Positions 1 through 9,055 of a DNA stretch of 64,000 nucleotides are shown in pieces. Position 1 is the stretch's first letter; each line of letters starts with the position of its first letter. Below the pieces are notes generated by a model. That model had not been told where the DNA came from. It was given only the letters and a program-made list of their open reading frames with translations, and searched no databases. This stretch comes from Staphylococcus edaphicus (GTDB taxonomy: Bacteria; Bacillota; Bacilli; Staphylococcales; Staphylococcaceae), in contig NZ_MRZN01000009.1 in assembly GCF_002614725.1 (NCBI RefSeq), positions 22,570 to 86,569 on the forward strand, in the 5' to 3' direction. The translations under genes and the position numbers were made by a program.

Positions 1-1
1 T

Positions 2-490
2 ATGACTACTTTCGAACGCTACTTTATTAAAGATAAAACAGCACATAAAGAAACCAAAAATCCATACTATCATTTACGCGAAGATGTAGATATGTGCAAA
101 AAGATGCTGAAAGACTTTGGCTTAGACCCTGAACAAGGTCACATTATTAATGGTCACACACCGGTCAAAGAAATAGACGGTGAAGATCCAATCAAAGGCG
201 AAGGAAAAATGATTGTCATCGATGGCGGCTTTTCAAAAGCTTATCAATCAACCACAGGTATCGCTGGCTATACGTTACTGTATAATTCTTTCGGTATGCA
301 ACTTGTCGCACATCAACATTTTAATTCGAAAAAACATGTACTACTTAATGGTGCCGACGAACTTTCTATTCGTCGTGTCGTAGATAAGGAATTACAGCGC
401 CAAAAAATAAGAGATACCAATACAGGACAAGAAATTCAAGAAAAAATTGATATACTAAAAGAGCTAATGCATGACCGCTATGTAAATTAG
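2..490 (+). CDS. fbp: Class III fructose-1,6-bisphosphatase, C-terminal part
   Basis: This is the 3' end of a longer gene cut by the window edge; the ATG at 2 is probably an internal methionine. The 162 visible residues carry the C-terminal part typical of the Firmicute class III (manganese-dependent) fructose-1,6-bisphosphatase, with the motifs [14 protein letters not shown] and [20 protein letters not shown]. The enzyme hydrolyses fructose-1,6-bisphosphate in gluconeogenesis; family members are about 640-670 residues, so roughly three quarters of the gene lies outside. The gene runs towards the antiporter gene on the other strand, and the terminator they once shared is now split by an insertion sequence. 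Confidence 0.9.
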   Translation: MTTFERYFIKDKTAHKETKNPYYHLREDVDMCKKMLKDFGLDPEQGHIINGHTPVKEIDGEDPIKGEGKMIVIDGGFSKAYQSTTGIAGYTLLYNSFGMQLVAHQHFNSKKHVLLNGADELSIRRVVDKELQRQKIRDTNTGQEIQEKIDILKELMHDRYVN

Positions 491-608
491 TAAATACTCA
501 TAAAACCCCTATCTGCACATCTGTGAACTGACCCCAAATAATGGGAATAAAATAAAAACACTTTCGTTGAATTCATTTAAAATGAATCCTACGGAGGTGT
601 TTTTTTCT

Positions 609-922
609 ATGAAAAGAGTGTCGTATTCATTAGAAACAAAGTATAAAATTATTGAAATGAAGAAAGCTGGTTATGCTATTAAGGAAATTATGGAAGCGTT
701 AAATATTAGAAATAGAACACAAGTGAAAACGTGGTGGAGATGGTATCGAAATGGGGAAACTTACAGATTTTCTCAACAAGTCGGCAAGCAGTATACTTAT
801 GGTAAAGGGCTGGAAGAGCTCTCAGAAGTAGAACAATTAAAATTAGAAAATAAAAGAAAAGATATTGAATTAGATATTTAAAAAAGTACAAAGAATTGGA
901 AAGGAAGTGGTACCAACAGTAA
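609..922 (+). pseudogene. IS3-family OrfA (HTH protein), frameshifted
   Basis: The likely start is ATG 609 after the ribosome site GGAGGTG (593-599). The first 91 codons encode a helix-turn-helix protein (KRVSYSLETKYKIIEMKKAG and onward) and stop at TAA 879-881. If one T is restored near 876-879, the frame continues as LKKYKELERKWYQQ and ends at 920-922, the usual length and tail of OrfA in the IS150 group. The lost base lies directly before the A-AAA-AAG slippery run (880-886) that normally lets ribosomes shift -1 into OrfB, so production of the fused transposase is probably abolished. Whether the deletion is real or a sequencing error cannot be told here. Confidence 0.7.
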
Positions 923-1748
923 TCGTAGAATTAGTTAATCAACTAAAGCATAGGTATTCAGTCAAAATGATACTTAATGTTTTAGACATACCCAAATCAA
1001 CATACTATAGATGGAAACACAAAAATGATAAAAATGATAACTTGACGCAAAAAGTCATTCAATTGTGTAAAGACAATCAATATACCTACGGTTATCGAAA
1101 AATTACAGCCTTGATTAATCAATTGTCTTCAGTACCAGTTAATCATAAAAGAATTCAGAGAATCATGCAGGAGAATAATCTAAACTGTCGAGTTAGACCT
1201 AAAAAGTCAAAAAGCATTGGTAAACCTTATTATAAAACAGAGAATTTATTACAAAGACAATTTAAAGCAAGCCAACCAATGGAAGTATTAACAACAGATA
1301 TTACTTATTTACCTTTCGGTAACTCTATGTTGTATTTATCTTCAATTATGGATGTTTATAACGGAGAAATTGTTGCGTATAAAATAGATAACAAACAGGA
1401 TCAAAGCTTAGTAAATGATACATTGAATCAAATTGATATACCTGAGGGTTGCATACTACATAGTGATCAAGGAAGTGTTTATACATCCTATGCTTACTAT
1501 CAATTATGCGAAGAAAAAGGCATTATCAGAAGTATGTCCCGAAAGGGAACACCAGCTGATAACGCCCCGATAGAAAGTTTCCATTCCTCGCTAAAGTGTG
1601 AAACTTTCTACATCAACAATGAGCTCAATAGCTCTAATCAAATTGTAATAGATATTGTCGAAAATTACATTAAAACTATAATAATAATCGAATTCAACAA
1701 AAACTAGGCTACTTATCCCCTATAAAATTCAGAGAATTAGCAGCCTAG
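907..1748 (+). pseudogene. IS3-family OrfB (DDE transposase), frameshifted near its end
   Basis: The frame is open from about 880 to a premature stop at 1705-1707. The integrase core is present, with the aspartates in TTDITYLPFG and HSDQGSVYTS and the glutamate in PADNAPIESFHSSLK. Near residue 257 the frame slips: after VENYIK the sequence would continue as YYNNNRIQQKLGYLSPIKF and end at TAG 1746-1748 if one T were added near 1676. The final 20 or so residues, which are conserved in this family, are therefore replaced by a short unrelated tail. The three catalytic residues lie before the break, but in the natural element OrfB acts as a fusion with OrfA, which is also broken. Confidence 0.7.
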
Positions 1749-1820
1749 AACATAGTGTTTTTATTAAATTCCCGCCTTACGGTTTCAGTGCATCACTCTA
1801 GTTCGTGCAGATAGGGGTTT

Positions 1821-3620
1821 TTATATTTTTGAATGTAAATAGGCATCTTTCAGATAGCCAATCGTGCCTACTTCTGAGTTTATAATATTTTGATTACCAC
1901 TTTTGAAAGTGACTTCCTTAGTATCATCAATATGATAGAGCACCATATCATGCGCTGTTAAGTTATGCTTGTTAGATACAGGCATTTCTAAAATATTATG
2001 CTCTACGATAAAGCGATTAAACCAATGAGACGTAAAATTAGAATCAAAAAGAATATGATTTTTAATTGGGCCGTCTACATTACTCCGAGCGTGTTCATCA
2101 CTAAAAGAAACTGGCATCATATTTACATTTTTCAGACCAAATTCTGGCACTAATTCATTGAATGCTAAGCTATTAAACACAAAGGATTGCGTCATCAACA
2201 AACATTTATTGTAACGTGTCATATCAGCATAAATACGATCATTGCTGGATAATAAGTTACCTTCAAACACTTCAAAACCTAAATCACTTGCGCGCTCTGA
2301 TGTGTTATTAAATAAATTGAACGCCATTACTGGAATATTGTGTTCTCTTAATTTCGCACCTAAATGGAATGAAAATTCACTTTCTCCAACAATAATGACA
2401 CCAGGTGGCTCTGTACTAGAGAGGTGCATCAATTTGCTTAATGGTATAAAACTAAAACCATAAATGACAACTGTCACAAAGACTAATCCAAAGGTTACTG
2501 GAGTGATATACTCTGCCATGGGCGTACCCTTTTCTACAAATAAACCTCCAAAAAACTGGGCAACAGTAAGTACAACAATGCCTCTCGGTGCCATCATTGA
2601 TACCATAGCTCGTTCCCGTTTAGAAATTTCCGTATTTATTGTAGATAATAATATGGATAACGGTCTTACTAAGATAATCATAACTGCACAAAAAATAAAT
2701 AATTTCCAAGACATAATACTTTCTAATACATTTAATGTTAATGAAGATGTAATTAATATAAAAACAGTAGAAACCATTATGGATGATGTATTTTCAATAA
2801 AATGGTCTGATTCTTTAAATATCAAATCGTGTCGTTTCATACGTGCCATCATCAAACCAAATATTGTTACAGCCAGTAAGCCAGATTCATGTAATATCTC
2901 ATCACAAATCGCAAATATTAACAAAATAAATACCAATTGAATTGGTGGCATTAAATTTTGTGGAATAAGATCCCTTTTAATTAACCACATAAATAAATAG
3001 GACGCACCAAATCCAATCACAATAGCAATGACAAAACGTAATGCAAAACTTAAAATTATTTGAATTTCAAAACCTTGTTCAATAATTTGAAAAACATAAA
3101 AAGCGCCTAAAGCAATCATTGGTCCAATGGGATCAAGGATGATACTTTCCCACCTTAATATCGAATCCACACTTTTCCTAACTTTAGCTTGTTTTAATAA
3201 TGGCTGTATCACAGTAGGACCAGTGATTAAAAACAATCCACCTAAAACAAGGGAAATGGTTGTAGAAAATCCTAATACAAAGTGCAATGCAATTGCCCCT
3301 AATATCCATGCAAACACAGCACCCACAGTAATTATTCTTATAACGGCTTTAGAGATTCCTTTTAATTCACGAAAATCTAAATTACTACTACCTTCAAAAA
3401 GAATGATTGCAACTGCTATCGACACTAACGGACTAAATACGGATTGTCCTAAACTTTCTTGGGGGTTAATCAGTCCAAAAATAGGTCCAACAAGCAACCC
3501 TACAATAGCCATTACTACGATGGATGGCCATTTTATTTTATTGGCGAACCATTGGCTGAATATACCCAATGCCAAAAATATAACAATGAGTAATGTTAAC
3601 GGTAAGTTTAATAAAGTCAC
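1821..3620 (-). CDS. CPA1-type cation/proton antiporter with C-terminal Rossmann domain
   Basis: A 599-residue membrane protein read from GTG 3620 after AGAGAGGGA. Residues 1 to about 390 form 11-13 hydrophobic segments of a sodium(potassium)/proton antiporter; GPTVIQPLLKQAKV and WESIILDPIGPM match the ion-binding region of NhaP/CPA1 antiporters, where an acidic residue followed by DP is conserved. From about residue 400 comes a soluble part beginning PPGVIIVGESEFSFHLGAKL, which resembles a TrkA-N/RCK nucleotide-binding domain. Probable role: cation or pH homeostasis at the cell membrane; the ion cannot be told from sequence. The gene is monocistronic, convergent with fbp and divergent from the DASS permease. 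Confidence 0.85.
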   Translation of the reverse strand: MTLLNLPLTLLIVIFLALGIFSQWFANKIKWPSIVVMAIVGLLVGPIFGLINPQESLGQSVFSPLVSIAVAIILFEGSSNLDFRELKGISKAVIRIITVGAVFAWILGAIALHFVLGFSTTISLVLGGLFLITGPTVIQPLLKQAKVRKSVDSILRWESIILDPIGPMIALGAFYVFQIIEQGFEIQIILSFALRFVIAIVIGFGASYLFMWLIKRDLIPQNLMPPIQLVFILLIFAICDEILHESGLLAVTIFGLMMARMKRHDLIFKESDHFIENTSSIMVSTVFILITSSLTLNVLESIMSWKLFIFCAVMIILVRPLSILLSTINTEISKRERAMVSMMAPRGIVVLTVAQFFGGLFVEKGTPMAEYITPVTFGLVFVTVVIYGFSFIPLSKLMHLSSTEPPGVIIVGESEFSFHLGAKLREHNIPVMAFNLFNNTSERASDLGFEVFEGNLLSSNDRIYADMTRYNKCLLMTQSFVFNSLAFNELVPEFGLKNVNMMPVSFSDEHARSNVDGPIKNHILFDSNFTSHWFNRFIVEHNILEMPVSNKHNLTAHDMVLYHIDDTKEVTFKSGNQNIINSEVGTIGYLKDAYLHSKI

Positions 3621-4136
3621 TTTATTCCCTCTCTTTAATCCAATTTAAATTTCATTTTATTCTAAGAAACACTTTAATTACGCATATAAGAAAACATACT
3701 ATCAAATTTTTTTATTTAACGCATTAAATGAACCTTCATCATTTACCCATTTTGATGCAGTATTAATCTAACCCGTCTTTGCACATATCACTATGTACTT
3801 TCTTAAAACATGATAGTCATCATAATAAAACCCTTAGGGGTATGATGATATATACCGAAATGGAAATCATGTTTGACTTAACCTCTCAAAAATTAACAAT
3901 AATGTCACTATTTTACTAAATGCTAGCTTTACATTATGTTTTGACAAAACTATAATTATTATGAAAATCTTATAATAAAATAATAGGATGTTATGTTATA
4001 TGTAGTATGCTGAATGATTCGATTCTTTAATGATTGCTACTATGCATTACAATAACGAATACACAAACTTTATTTTCAGCTATTATTTTTATATCTTTTT
4101 TACTTAAACAGAAGGAAAAGAAAGGTGACTCATGTT
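3621..4136. promoter_or_regulatory. Divergent intergenic region with hairpin
   Basis: About 500 bases without a credible gene separate the antiporter and the DASS permease, so both promoters should lie here. The clearest structure is a hairpin with arms TCATCATA (3817-3824) and TATGATGA (3841-3848) and an inner ACCC-TTA-GGGG stem; no T tract follows, so it looks more like an operator or RNA structure than a terminator. The rest is AT-rich and I could assign nothing else with confidence. Confidence 0.35.
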
Positions 4137-5552
4137 ATGAATGATGGCATCAATTACAAAAAATTCATCACCCCCATTTTGATCGGTATCATCATCTGGT
4201 TGGCTGCCCCAATTAGACCAGAAGGTTTAGATATTGCCGCTTGGCATATGTTTGCAATTTTTGTAGCAACTATTATTGGCTGTATTACACAACCCCTACC
4301 AATCGGCGCCGTTGCAATGATTGGTTTTACGATTTCAGTATTAACCCATACTGTTAAAATTGATACCGCTGTTTCAGGATTTGGAAATAGTAGTATCTGG
4401 CTCATTGCCATGGCATTTTTTATATCACGAGGATTTGTAAAAACAGGACTTGGCAGACGTATCGCATTACAATTCGTAAAGTTATTCGGAAAGAAAACAC
4501 TAGGTTTAAGCTATTCCCTTGTTGGTGTCGATCTTATCTTAGCACCTGCCACACCAAGTAATACAGCACGTGCAGGCGGTATTATGTTCCCAATTATCAA
4601 TGCTTTATCTCGTTCGTTTGGTTCAAAACCTGAAGACGGCACACAACGTAAAATGGGCGGATTCCTTATCTTCACAGAATTTCATGGCAACTTGATTACA
4701 GCAGCCATGTTTTTAACTGCCATGGCAGGTAATCCATTAGCTCAATCTTTAGCCAAACATCAAGGTGTAGATATCACTTGGATGCAATGGTTTTTAGCAG
4801 CACTCGTGCCTGGCATCATCTCATTGATACTTGTTCCATTAATCATTTATAAATTGTACCCACCTGAAATAAAGGAAACGCCTAATGCTACGTCATGGGC
4901 ACAAAACGAACTTGAGTCTATGGGAAAAATGGCAACAAGCGAAAAATATATGATTACTATTTTCTTAGTAGCGCTTGTACTTTGGGTATTAGGTAGCACA
5001 TTGAATGTTAACGCTACATTGACAGCCTTTATTGCACTTTCACTGTTACTTATCACGGGGGTTCTTTCTTGGAATGACGTACTGAAAGAAACTGGCGCTT
5101 GGAATACATTAGTGTGGTTCTCCATATTAGTAATGATGGCCAATCAATTGAACGAACTGGGCTTTATTCCATGGTTAAGTAAATCCATATCAGGAAGTTT
5201 AGGCAGTCTAAGTTGGCCAATTGTTTTAGTGTTATTAATCATATTTTATTTCTATTCTCATTATTTATTTGCAAGTTCAACAGCACATGTTAGTGCAATG
5301 TATTCAGCGCTATTAGGTGTAGCAATTGCTACAGGGGCGCCACCACTTTTCAGTGCTTTAATGTTAGGTTTCTTCGGTAACTTAATGGCGTCAACAACAC
5401 ACTATAGTAGTGGGCCAGCACCGATTTTATATTCGGCAGGTTATGTTTCTCAAAATCGTTGGTGGACTATGAATGCCATACTTGCTGTATTTTACTTTAT
5501 TGTATGGTTAGGCATTGGATCACTGTGGATGAAAATCATCGGTTTAATGTAA
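4137..5552 (+). CDS. DASS-family anion:sodium symporter (dicarboxylate type)
   Basis: A membrane protein of about 471 residues with 12 or more hydrophobic segments. APATPSNTARAGGIMFPI and ASSTAHVSAMYSALLG are the signature regions of the divalent anion:sodium symporter family, closest in feel to the 2-oxoglutarate/malate translocator and CitT/YbhI branch. It should import a di- or tricarboxylate with sodium; the substrate cannot be fixed. I prefer ATG 4137, which has AAGGTGA 8 bases upstream, over GTG 4125. The gene stands alone between a divergent antiporter gene and a convergent hydrolase, with a strong terminator behind it. Confidence 0.85.
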   Translation: MNDGINYKKFITPILIGIIIWLAAPIRPEGLDIAAWHMFAIFVATIIGCITQPLPIGAVAMIGFTISVLTHTVKIDTAVSGFGNSSIWLIAMAFFISRGFVKTGLGRRIALQFVKLFGKKTLGLSYSLVGVDLILAPATPSNTARAGGIMFPIINALSRSFGSKPEDGTQRKMGGFLIFTEFHGNLITAAMFLTAMAGNPLAQSLAKHQGVDITWMQWFLAALVPGIISLILVPLIIYKLYPPEIKETPNATSWAQNELESMGKMATSEKYMITIFLVALVLWVLGSTLNVNATLTAFIALSLLLITGVLSWNDVLKETGAWNTLVWFSILVMMANQLNELGFIPWLSKSISGSLGSLSWPIVLVLLIIFYFYSHYLFASSTAHVSAMYSALLGVAIATGAPPLFSALMLGFFGNLMASTTHYSSGPAPILYSAGYVSQNRWWTMNAILAVFYFIVWLGIGSLWMKIIGLM

Positions 5553-5559
5553 TTTTAAG

Positions 5560-5635
5560 GCCCCATGTAACGATTTCAACGACATGAATTATGTGTGAAA
5601 CGTGTCGTTAAAATCGTTACATGGGGCTATTTTAT
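5560..5635. terminator. Bidirectional terminator
   Basis: A long stem-loop with outer arm GCCCCATGTAACGATTT starting at 5560 and its complement ending GTTACATGGGGC at 5627, followed by a T-rich stretch. It lies between the convergent DASS permease and hydrolase genes and would serve both. Confidence 0.8.
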
Positions 5636-5636
5636 T

Positions 5637-6194
5637 TTAATTGTTAAACCATGATGTTGTTGTAATCACTTCTGCATAGCGTGTAAGTATTTTATTTATT
5701 AAAAATTGATGTTTCTCTGTGTCATTATCATCAACTGCATCTGATAATATGGTTAATTTAAAGTCCTTATCTGCCGCTTCAACAGCAGTCGATAATACTA
5801 CGCCACTCGTACTAACACCGGTTAACACAAGGTGATCCACTTGTATGCCACGTAAAAGTACTTCTAAATTACTGCCTGTAAACGCGCTTAAACGATGCTT
5901 TGTTACAATGACTTCATTTTCCTGAGGTCTCAATGCATCAATAATTTGTGTTGATTCATCATGTTTATTCATTGCTATATCATTTGTCTTCATTTGCATA
6001 AACATTTTATTGTTGTCAGAAACTTCCATGTATTTGCCCGAAAATGCCACTCGTACAAAAATGACAGGCACATCATGATTACGTGCTATTTCAATTGCTT
6101 TTTGATTATTGGAAATGATTTTTTCTTTTTGCTTTAAGCCGTTTACAATGCCATTTTGCATATCCATTACTACCAGTGCTTGATTCTTATTCAA
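5637..6194 (-). CDS. Isochorismatase-family hydrolase lacking the usual cysteine
   Basis: The 185-residue product (TTG start at 6194, spaced 8 bases from AGGTGG; GTG 6206 is too close to it) has the isochorismatase-like fold. The aspartate of ALVVMDMQNG and the lysine of VIVTKHRLSAF are present. The usual GVxTxxCVxxTA loop reads GVSTSGVVLSTA, so valine stands where the nucleophilic cysteine is normally found. Cysteine-dependent amidase activity such as nicotinamidase is therefore unlikely; like true isochorismatases, which need no cysteine, it may act on another substrate or bond. The gene is alone and its partner pathway is not evident. Confidence 0.75.
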   Translation of the reverse strand: MNKNQALVVMDMQNGIVNGLKQKEKIISNNQKAIEIARNHDVPVIFVRVAFSGKYMEVSDNNKMFMQMKTNDIAMNKHDESTQIIDALRPQENEVIVTKHRLSAFTGSNLEVLLRGIQVDHLVLTGVSTSGVVLSTAVEAADKDFKLTILSDAVDDNDTEKHQFLINKILTRYAEVITTTSWFNN

Positions 6195-6280
6195 CTTGAC
6201 CCCCACCTTTTATATTACTTTCATTGCTCAAGACAATTATAGACGCATTTCATTTATTTTTCTAAAATTATAATTATAAA

Positions 6281-6340
6281 AAGGAACGAGGTAGAAACCT
6301 GATTTTTCTAAATAGATTTCTGCCCCGCTCTTCTTAAATT
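6281..6340. repeat. Imperfect intergenic hairpin
   Basis: Between the hydrolase promoter and mhqD lies an imperfect hairpin: GAACGAGGTAGAAA (about 6283-6296) pairs with GATTTCTGCCCCGCTCTTC (about 6317-6335). It resembles other structured intergenic stretches in this window (around 18820, 19855 and 59716) that share GTAGAAA or GATTTC-like pieces. It may act as the terminator of mhqD or be a dispersed staphylococcal intergenic repeat; the function is unknown. Confidence 0.4.
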
Positions 6341-6461
6341 GACTAAATTTGAAAAATCTCTAAAGTCATTGCTATTTTAAACGTTTAGCAATTGCTTAAA
6401 TTCTGATATACAGTAAACCAGAACTTATGTCACATGCTTATTTTATAGTAAATCCATTGTG

Positions 6462-7061
6462 TTATATGCGGTTATTTAATAAATCTTGTCCCGCTGTCAC
6501 ACCTGCCTGCGTTAATTCGTGACTATTAACCCATACTTGAGTTACATTTGCACCACGACTTTCAAATATTTCTATGACACGTTCACTATCTTTAGTTGTT
6601 ACAATTGGGTCGTTTTCACCCATTGAAAGTAATACTTTCATACCACTTAAATCCTTATCATTCGTAATATCTATCGGATAAAGTGGTGCATATAACAATG
6701 CCGTTTCAAATAGGATATCTTGATGTAAAATCATGCTAATTGCGATATTGGCACCATTTGAAAACCCTACTGGAATGACTTGGGATAAATCAAAACCATA
6801 ACGTTCTGCTGCTTCATGTAAAAATGAAGTCAGTCTATTTGTACGCAATTCTAAATCTTCAATATCGTATTGCCCTTCATCAAAGCGTTTAAAAAAGCGA
6901 TTCATCCCATTTTCAGAAACTTCACCTCTTACGCTTAACACGTTAAAGTTAGGATTAAGCAATTGGCTTAATGGTAGTAAATCATTTTCATCTCCACCAG
7001 TACCATGTAACAAAAGAAATGTAGGTGCGTTTGATTCTCCTTCTTTAAAAATATGTTCCAT
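6462..7061 (-). CDS. mhqD: MhqD-like alpha/beta hydrolase (carboxylesterase)
   Basis: A 199-residue phospholipase/carboxylesterase-family hydrolase. LLLHGTGGDENDLLPL is the oxyanion-hole strand, GFSNGANIA holds the nucleophilic serine, GENDPIV the aspartate and NSHELTQAGV the histidine. ATG 7061 is preferred because AAAGGAG lies 11 bases before it, while the upstream ATG 7082 overlaps that site. It follows two glyoxalase-fold genes and mhqR, the arrangement of the MhqR regulon in S. aureus and Bacillus, where these genes are induced by quinones. It probably hydrolyses an ester adduct or quinone product; its natural substrate is not known to me. Confidence 0.85.
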   Translation of the reverse strand: MEHIFKEGESNAPTFLLLHGTGGDENDLLPLSQLLNPNFNVLSVRGEVSENGMNRFFKRFDEGQYDIEDLELRTNRLTSFLHEAAERYGFDLSQVIPVGFSNGANIAISMILHQDILFETALLYAPLYPIDITNDKDLSGMKVLLSMGENDPIVTTKDSERVIEIFESRGANVTQVWVNSHELTQAGVTAGQDLLNNRI

Positions 7062-7093
7062 ATCTATGCATGCTCCTTTCAAATGATTAATTT

Positions 7094-7997
7094 CTATATA
7101 CGAATTGATGGTAGTATTCGAAGTAGTTCTTCTCTTCTATCTTCAAACTGTGGTGGTAACACTAAACTAGATCCTAAGGATTCAAATCGCTCATCAACTG
7201 TGAAACCAGGTCCTTCAGTGGCAAATTCAAAAATAATACCACCATGTTCTTTCATATAAATCGCATTAAAATAGTGTCGATCTTTGACTTCAGTCACACT
7301 ATAGCCTTTACCGGTCATTTTAACCATCCAACCGCGCTGTACTTCATCTGTTGGCAGAGACCAAGCAATATGGTGTACAACACCACCCCCCCCACTGAAC
7401 ATTAGCTTCATTCCTAACCTTCTTGACAATCACATGATGACGCCATGCACCTACTGTTTCTAAATGTACATGATTTTCATCTTGCTTCATTTGATTAAAT
7501 CCCATATCGTTCACCAATGTGTTCAAAGTTGCTTCTGGATTACCAGTTAACAACGTTACACCATGAAATCCAATAATTTGTAAGTTCTCACTAGGATAAT
7601 CTTCTTCTGTTTCCACTAAAGCTAATGGCAAACCATGAATGTCGTTAAATTCTAATGTTTCTCGATCAAATAACATTGTTTCTTCTACTTTAATTTGATG
7701 TGTTACTAGATGTACTTTCCATTCATGACGTGTGTCTTTAGGAATTCTAAAAGCAATACGTTCCACTTGTCCGTTGCCTATACGACCTTTGCGTGCATTT
7801 GGCCAATTAAAAAACGTTAAAATTGTTCCATTTGCAACATCGTCATTCGCAAAATATAGATGGTAGGTTGAAGGATCGTCATAGTTCACTGTTTTTTTTA
7901 TTAATTTAAGCTTTAACACATCTCTATAAAATTGAATATTTTCTTCAGGGTTACCTACGATTGCTGATATATGATGAATGTGTTGAATAGCTTCCAT
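7094..7997 (-). pseudogene. MhqE-like VOC (glyoxalase/ring-cleaving) protein, frameshifted at C8
   Basis: Reading begins at ATG 7997 (HHISAIVGNPEENIQFYRD) and shows the two-module VOC fold of MhqE/MhqO-type dioxygenases. It breaks at a run of eight C (7386-7393; G8 on the coding strand). Upstream the frame runs into WGGWCCTPYCLVSANR and stops near 7344; downstream the correct frame continues as GGGVVHHIAWSLPTDEVQ to the stop at 7094. With seven C the two parts join into one protein of about 300 residues, similar to the neighbour at 8075. This could be slippage phase variation, recent decay or a read error at the run. The gene lies between the intact paralogue and mhqD. Confidence 0.8.
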
Positions 7998-8074
7998 TTA
8001 ATCTCCTCCAGTTCCAGTCAAAATATTCTTTCACATTGCACAACACTATTTAAAACAGCTCAAATCAAAGTCAA

Positions 8075-9031
8075 TTATCTACTTGTATCAAACGGACGTA
8101 TTTCTGACTCAATATATGCTCTTTGTGATTCTAAAAACGGGGGTAATGCTAAACTTTCACCCAGTGTTTCATAGGGTTCGTCACCCATAAACCCTGGACC
8201 ATCGGTAGAAACTTCTATTAAGATATGTCCTATTCGTGCATATAAAGCTTCAAAATAAAATCTATCTACCAGGCCAGAGTTACCAATGCCTAATGCGTTA
8301 TATTTTTCTAGCCATTGCTCTATCGCTGCATGGTCTTTTAATCTAAATGAAACATGATGTACTTGACCATATCCTTGTCGTGCCTCAGGACCTTCACTAT
8401 CTTTTCTTAAGATGACTTGACCACCATTTCCACCTTCACCGACTTCCAGTATTGCTACGTTTTCTTCTACATGAATTGGTTTCATGCCAAATACTTCTTC
8501 AAGTATTTTCATAAAATCTTCAAAATAACTTACAGTAATTTCTATAGGTCCAAGGCCATAGATCGCTTTTTCCATTGGTACTGGACCATTTTTCCAAGGT
8601 TTACCTGGGGCAACACCTTTATTGTGCTCATCAGATACAAGTTGGTAACGTTGACCATCAACTTCTTCGAAAAGCAATACCTTTGTATCAAAGAGTGATT
8701 GAATACCATCATGTTTGATATTAAATTCATTAAATCGTTGTTCATAGTATTGCAACGCTTTATCATTAGGCACTCTAAATGAAGGTCGTGTAATTGAATT
8801 TGTACCTGATGAACCTTTAGGGTTATTTGGAAAATCGAAGAATGTCATATCTGTACCTGGTGAACCTTCATCATCTGCAAAAAATGTATGATACGTATAG
8901 ATATCATCTTGATTCACTGTTTTCTTAACGAGTCTCATTCCTAAAATTTCTGTGAAAAATTTATAATTTCTTTCTGCATCATCAGTCATTGCTGTTACGT
9001 GATGGATACCTAATAATTGATTATTTGTCAT
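8075..9031 (-). CDS. mhqE: MhqE-like VOC dioxygenase/glyoxalase
   Basis: The 318-residue protein has tandem vicinal-oxygen-chelate modules, the first starting GIHHVTAMTDDAERNYKF and the second around GLGPIEITVSYFEDF and QVHHVSFRLKDHA, ending RIGHILIEVSTDGPGF. The histidines and the late glutamate fit the metal ligands of ring-cleaving dioxygenases. Members of this group (B. subtilis MhqA/MhqE/MhqO) protect against quinones and catechols and are repressed by MhqR. The start ATG 9031 follows AAAAGGAG, and an MhqR-like palindrome lies 25-45 bases further upstream. Likely transcribed with the frameshifted paralogue and mhqD. Confidence 0.85.
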   Translation of the reverse strand: MTNNQLLGIHHVTAMTDDAERNYKFFTEILGMRLVKKTVNQDDIYTYHTFFADDEGSPGTDMTFFDFPNNPKGSSGTNSITRPSFRVPNDKALQYYEQRFNEFNIKHDGIQSLFDTKVLLFEEVDGQRYQLVSDEHNKGVAPGKPWKNGPVPMEKAIYGLGPIEITVSYFEDFMKILEEVFGMKPIHVEENVAILEVGEGGNGGQVILRKDSEGPEARQGYGQVHHVSFRLKDHAAIEQWLEKYNALGIGNSGLVDRFYFEALYARIGHILIEVSTDGPGFMGDEPYETLGESLALPPFLESQRAYIESEIRPFDTSR

Positions 9032-9055
9032 AATAAAAACTCCTTTTTATAATTT

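Larger units (their letters stand above)
524..1792 (+). mobile_element. IS3-family (IS150-like) insertion sequence, degenerate
   Basis: The element holds a helix-turn-helix OrfA followed by a DDE integrase OrfB in the IS3 arrangement. Imperfect terminal inverted repeats are seen: TGAACTGACCCC at 524-535 against TGCACTGAAACC read from 1792 on the other strand. A second matching block, GGGAATAAAATAAAAACACT near 543-562, pairs with the complement of 1754-1773. With these ends no target duplication is evident; shifting the left end to 522 gives a possible 3-base repeat (ATC at 519-521 and 1792-1794), so the exact ends stay uncertain. Both reading frames carry 1-base deletions, so the copy is probably not autonomous. 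Confidence 0.75.
501..1823. terminator. Bidirectional terminator hairpin split by an IS
   Basis: The arm AAAACCCCTATCTGCAC (502-518) lies 11 bases after the fbp stop. Its exact reverse complement GTGCAGATAGGGGTTTT lies at 1805-1821 and runs into the stop codon of the convergent antiporter gene. Removing the bases between them leaves a GC-rich stem with a short loop, an A tract before and a T tract after, as expected of a terminator serving both convergent genes. The arms are now about 1.3 kb apart with the IS in the former loop. That the arms belong to the host and not to the IS is inferred from their flush position against both genes and from separate IS ends inside them. Confidence 0.65.

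Noticed and set aside
2242..3648. Long plus-strand frames across the antiporter gene
   Set aside because: They are antisense shadows of a well supported membrane protein and lack ribosome sites and recognisable domains.
8417..8766. Frames on both strands within the mhqE gene
   Set aside because: They overlap a full-length conserved gene and show no domain of their own.
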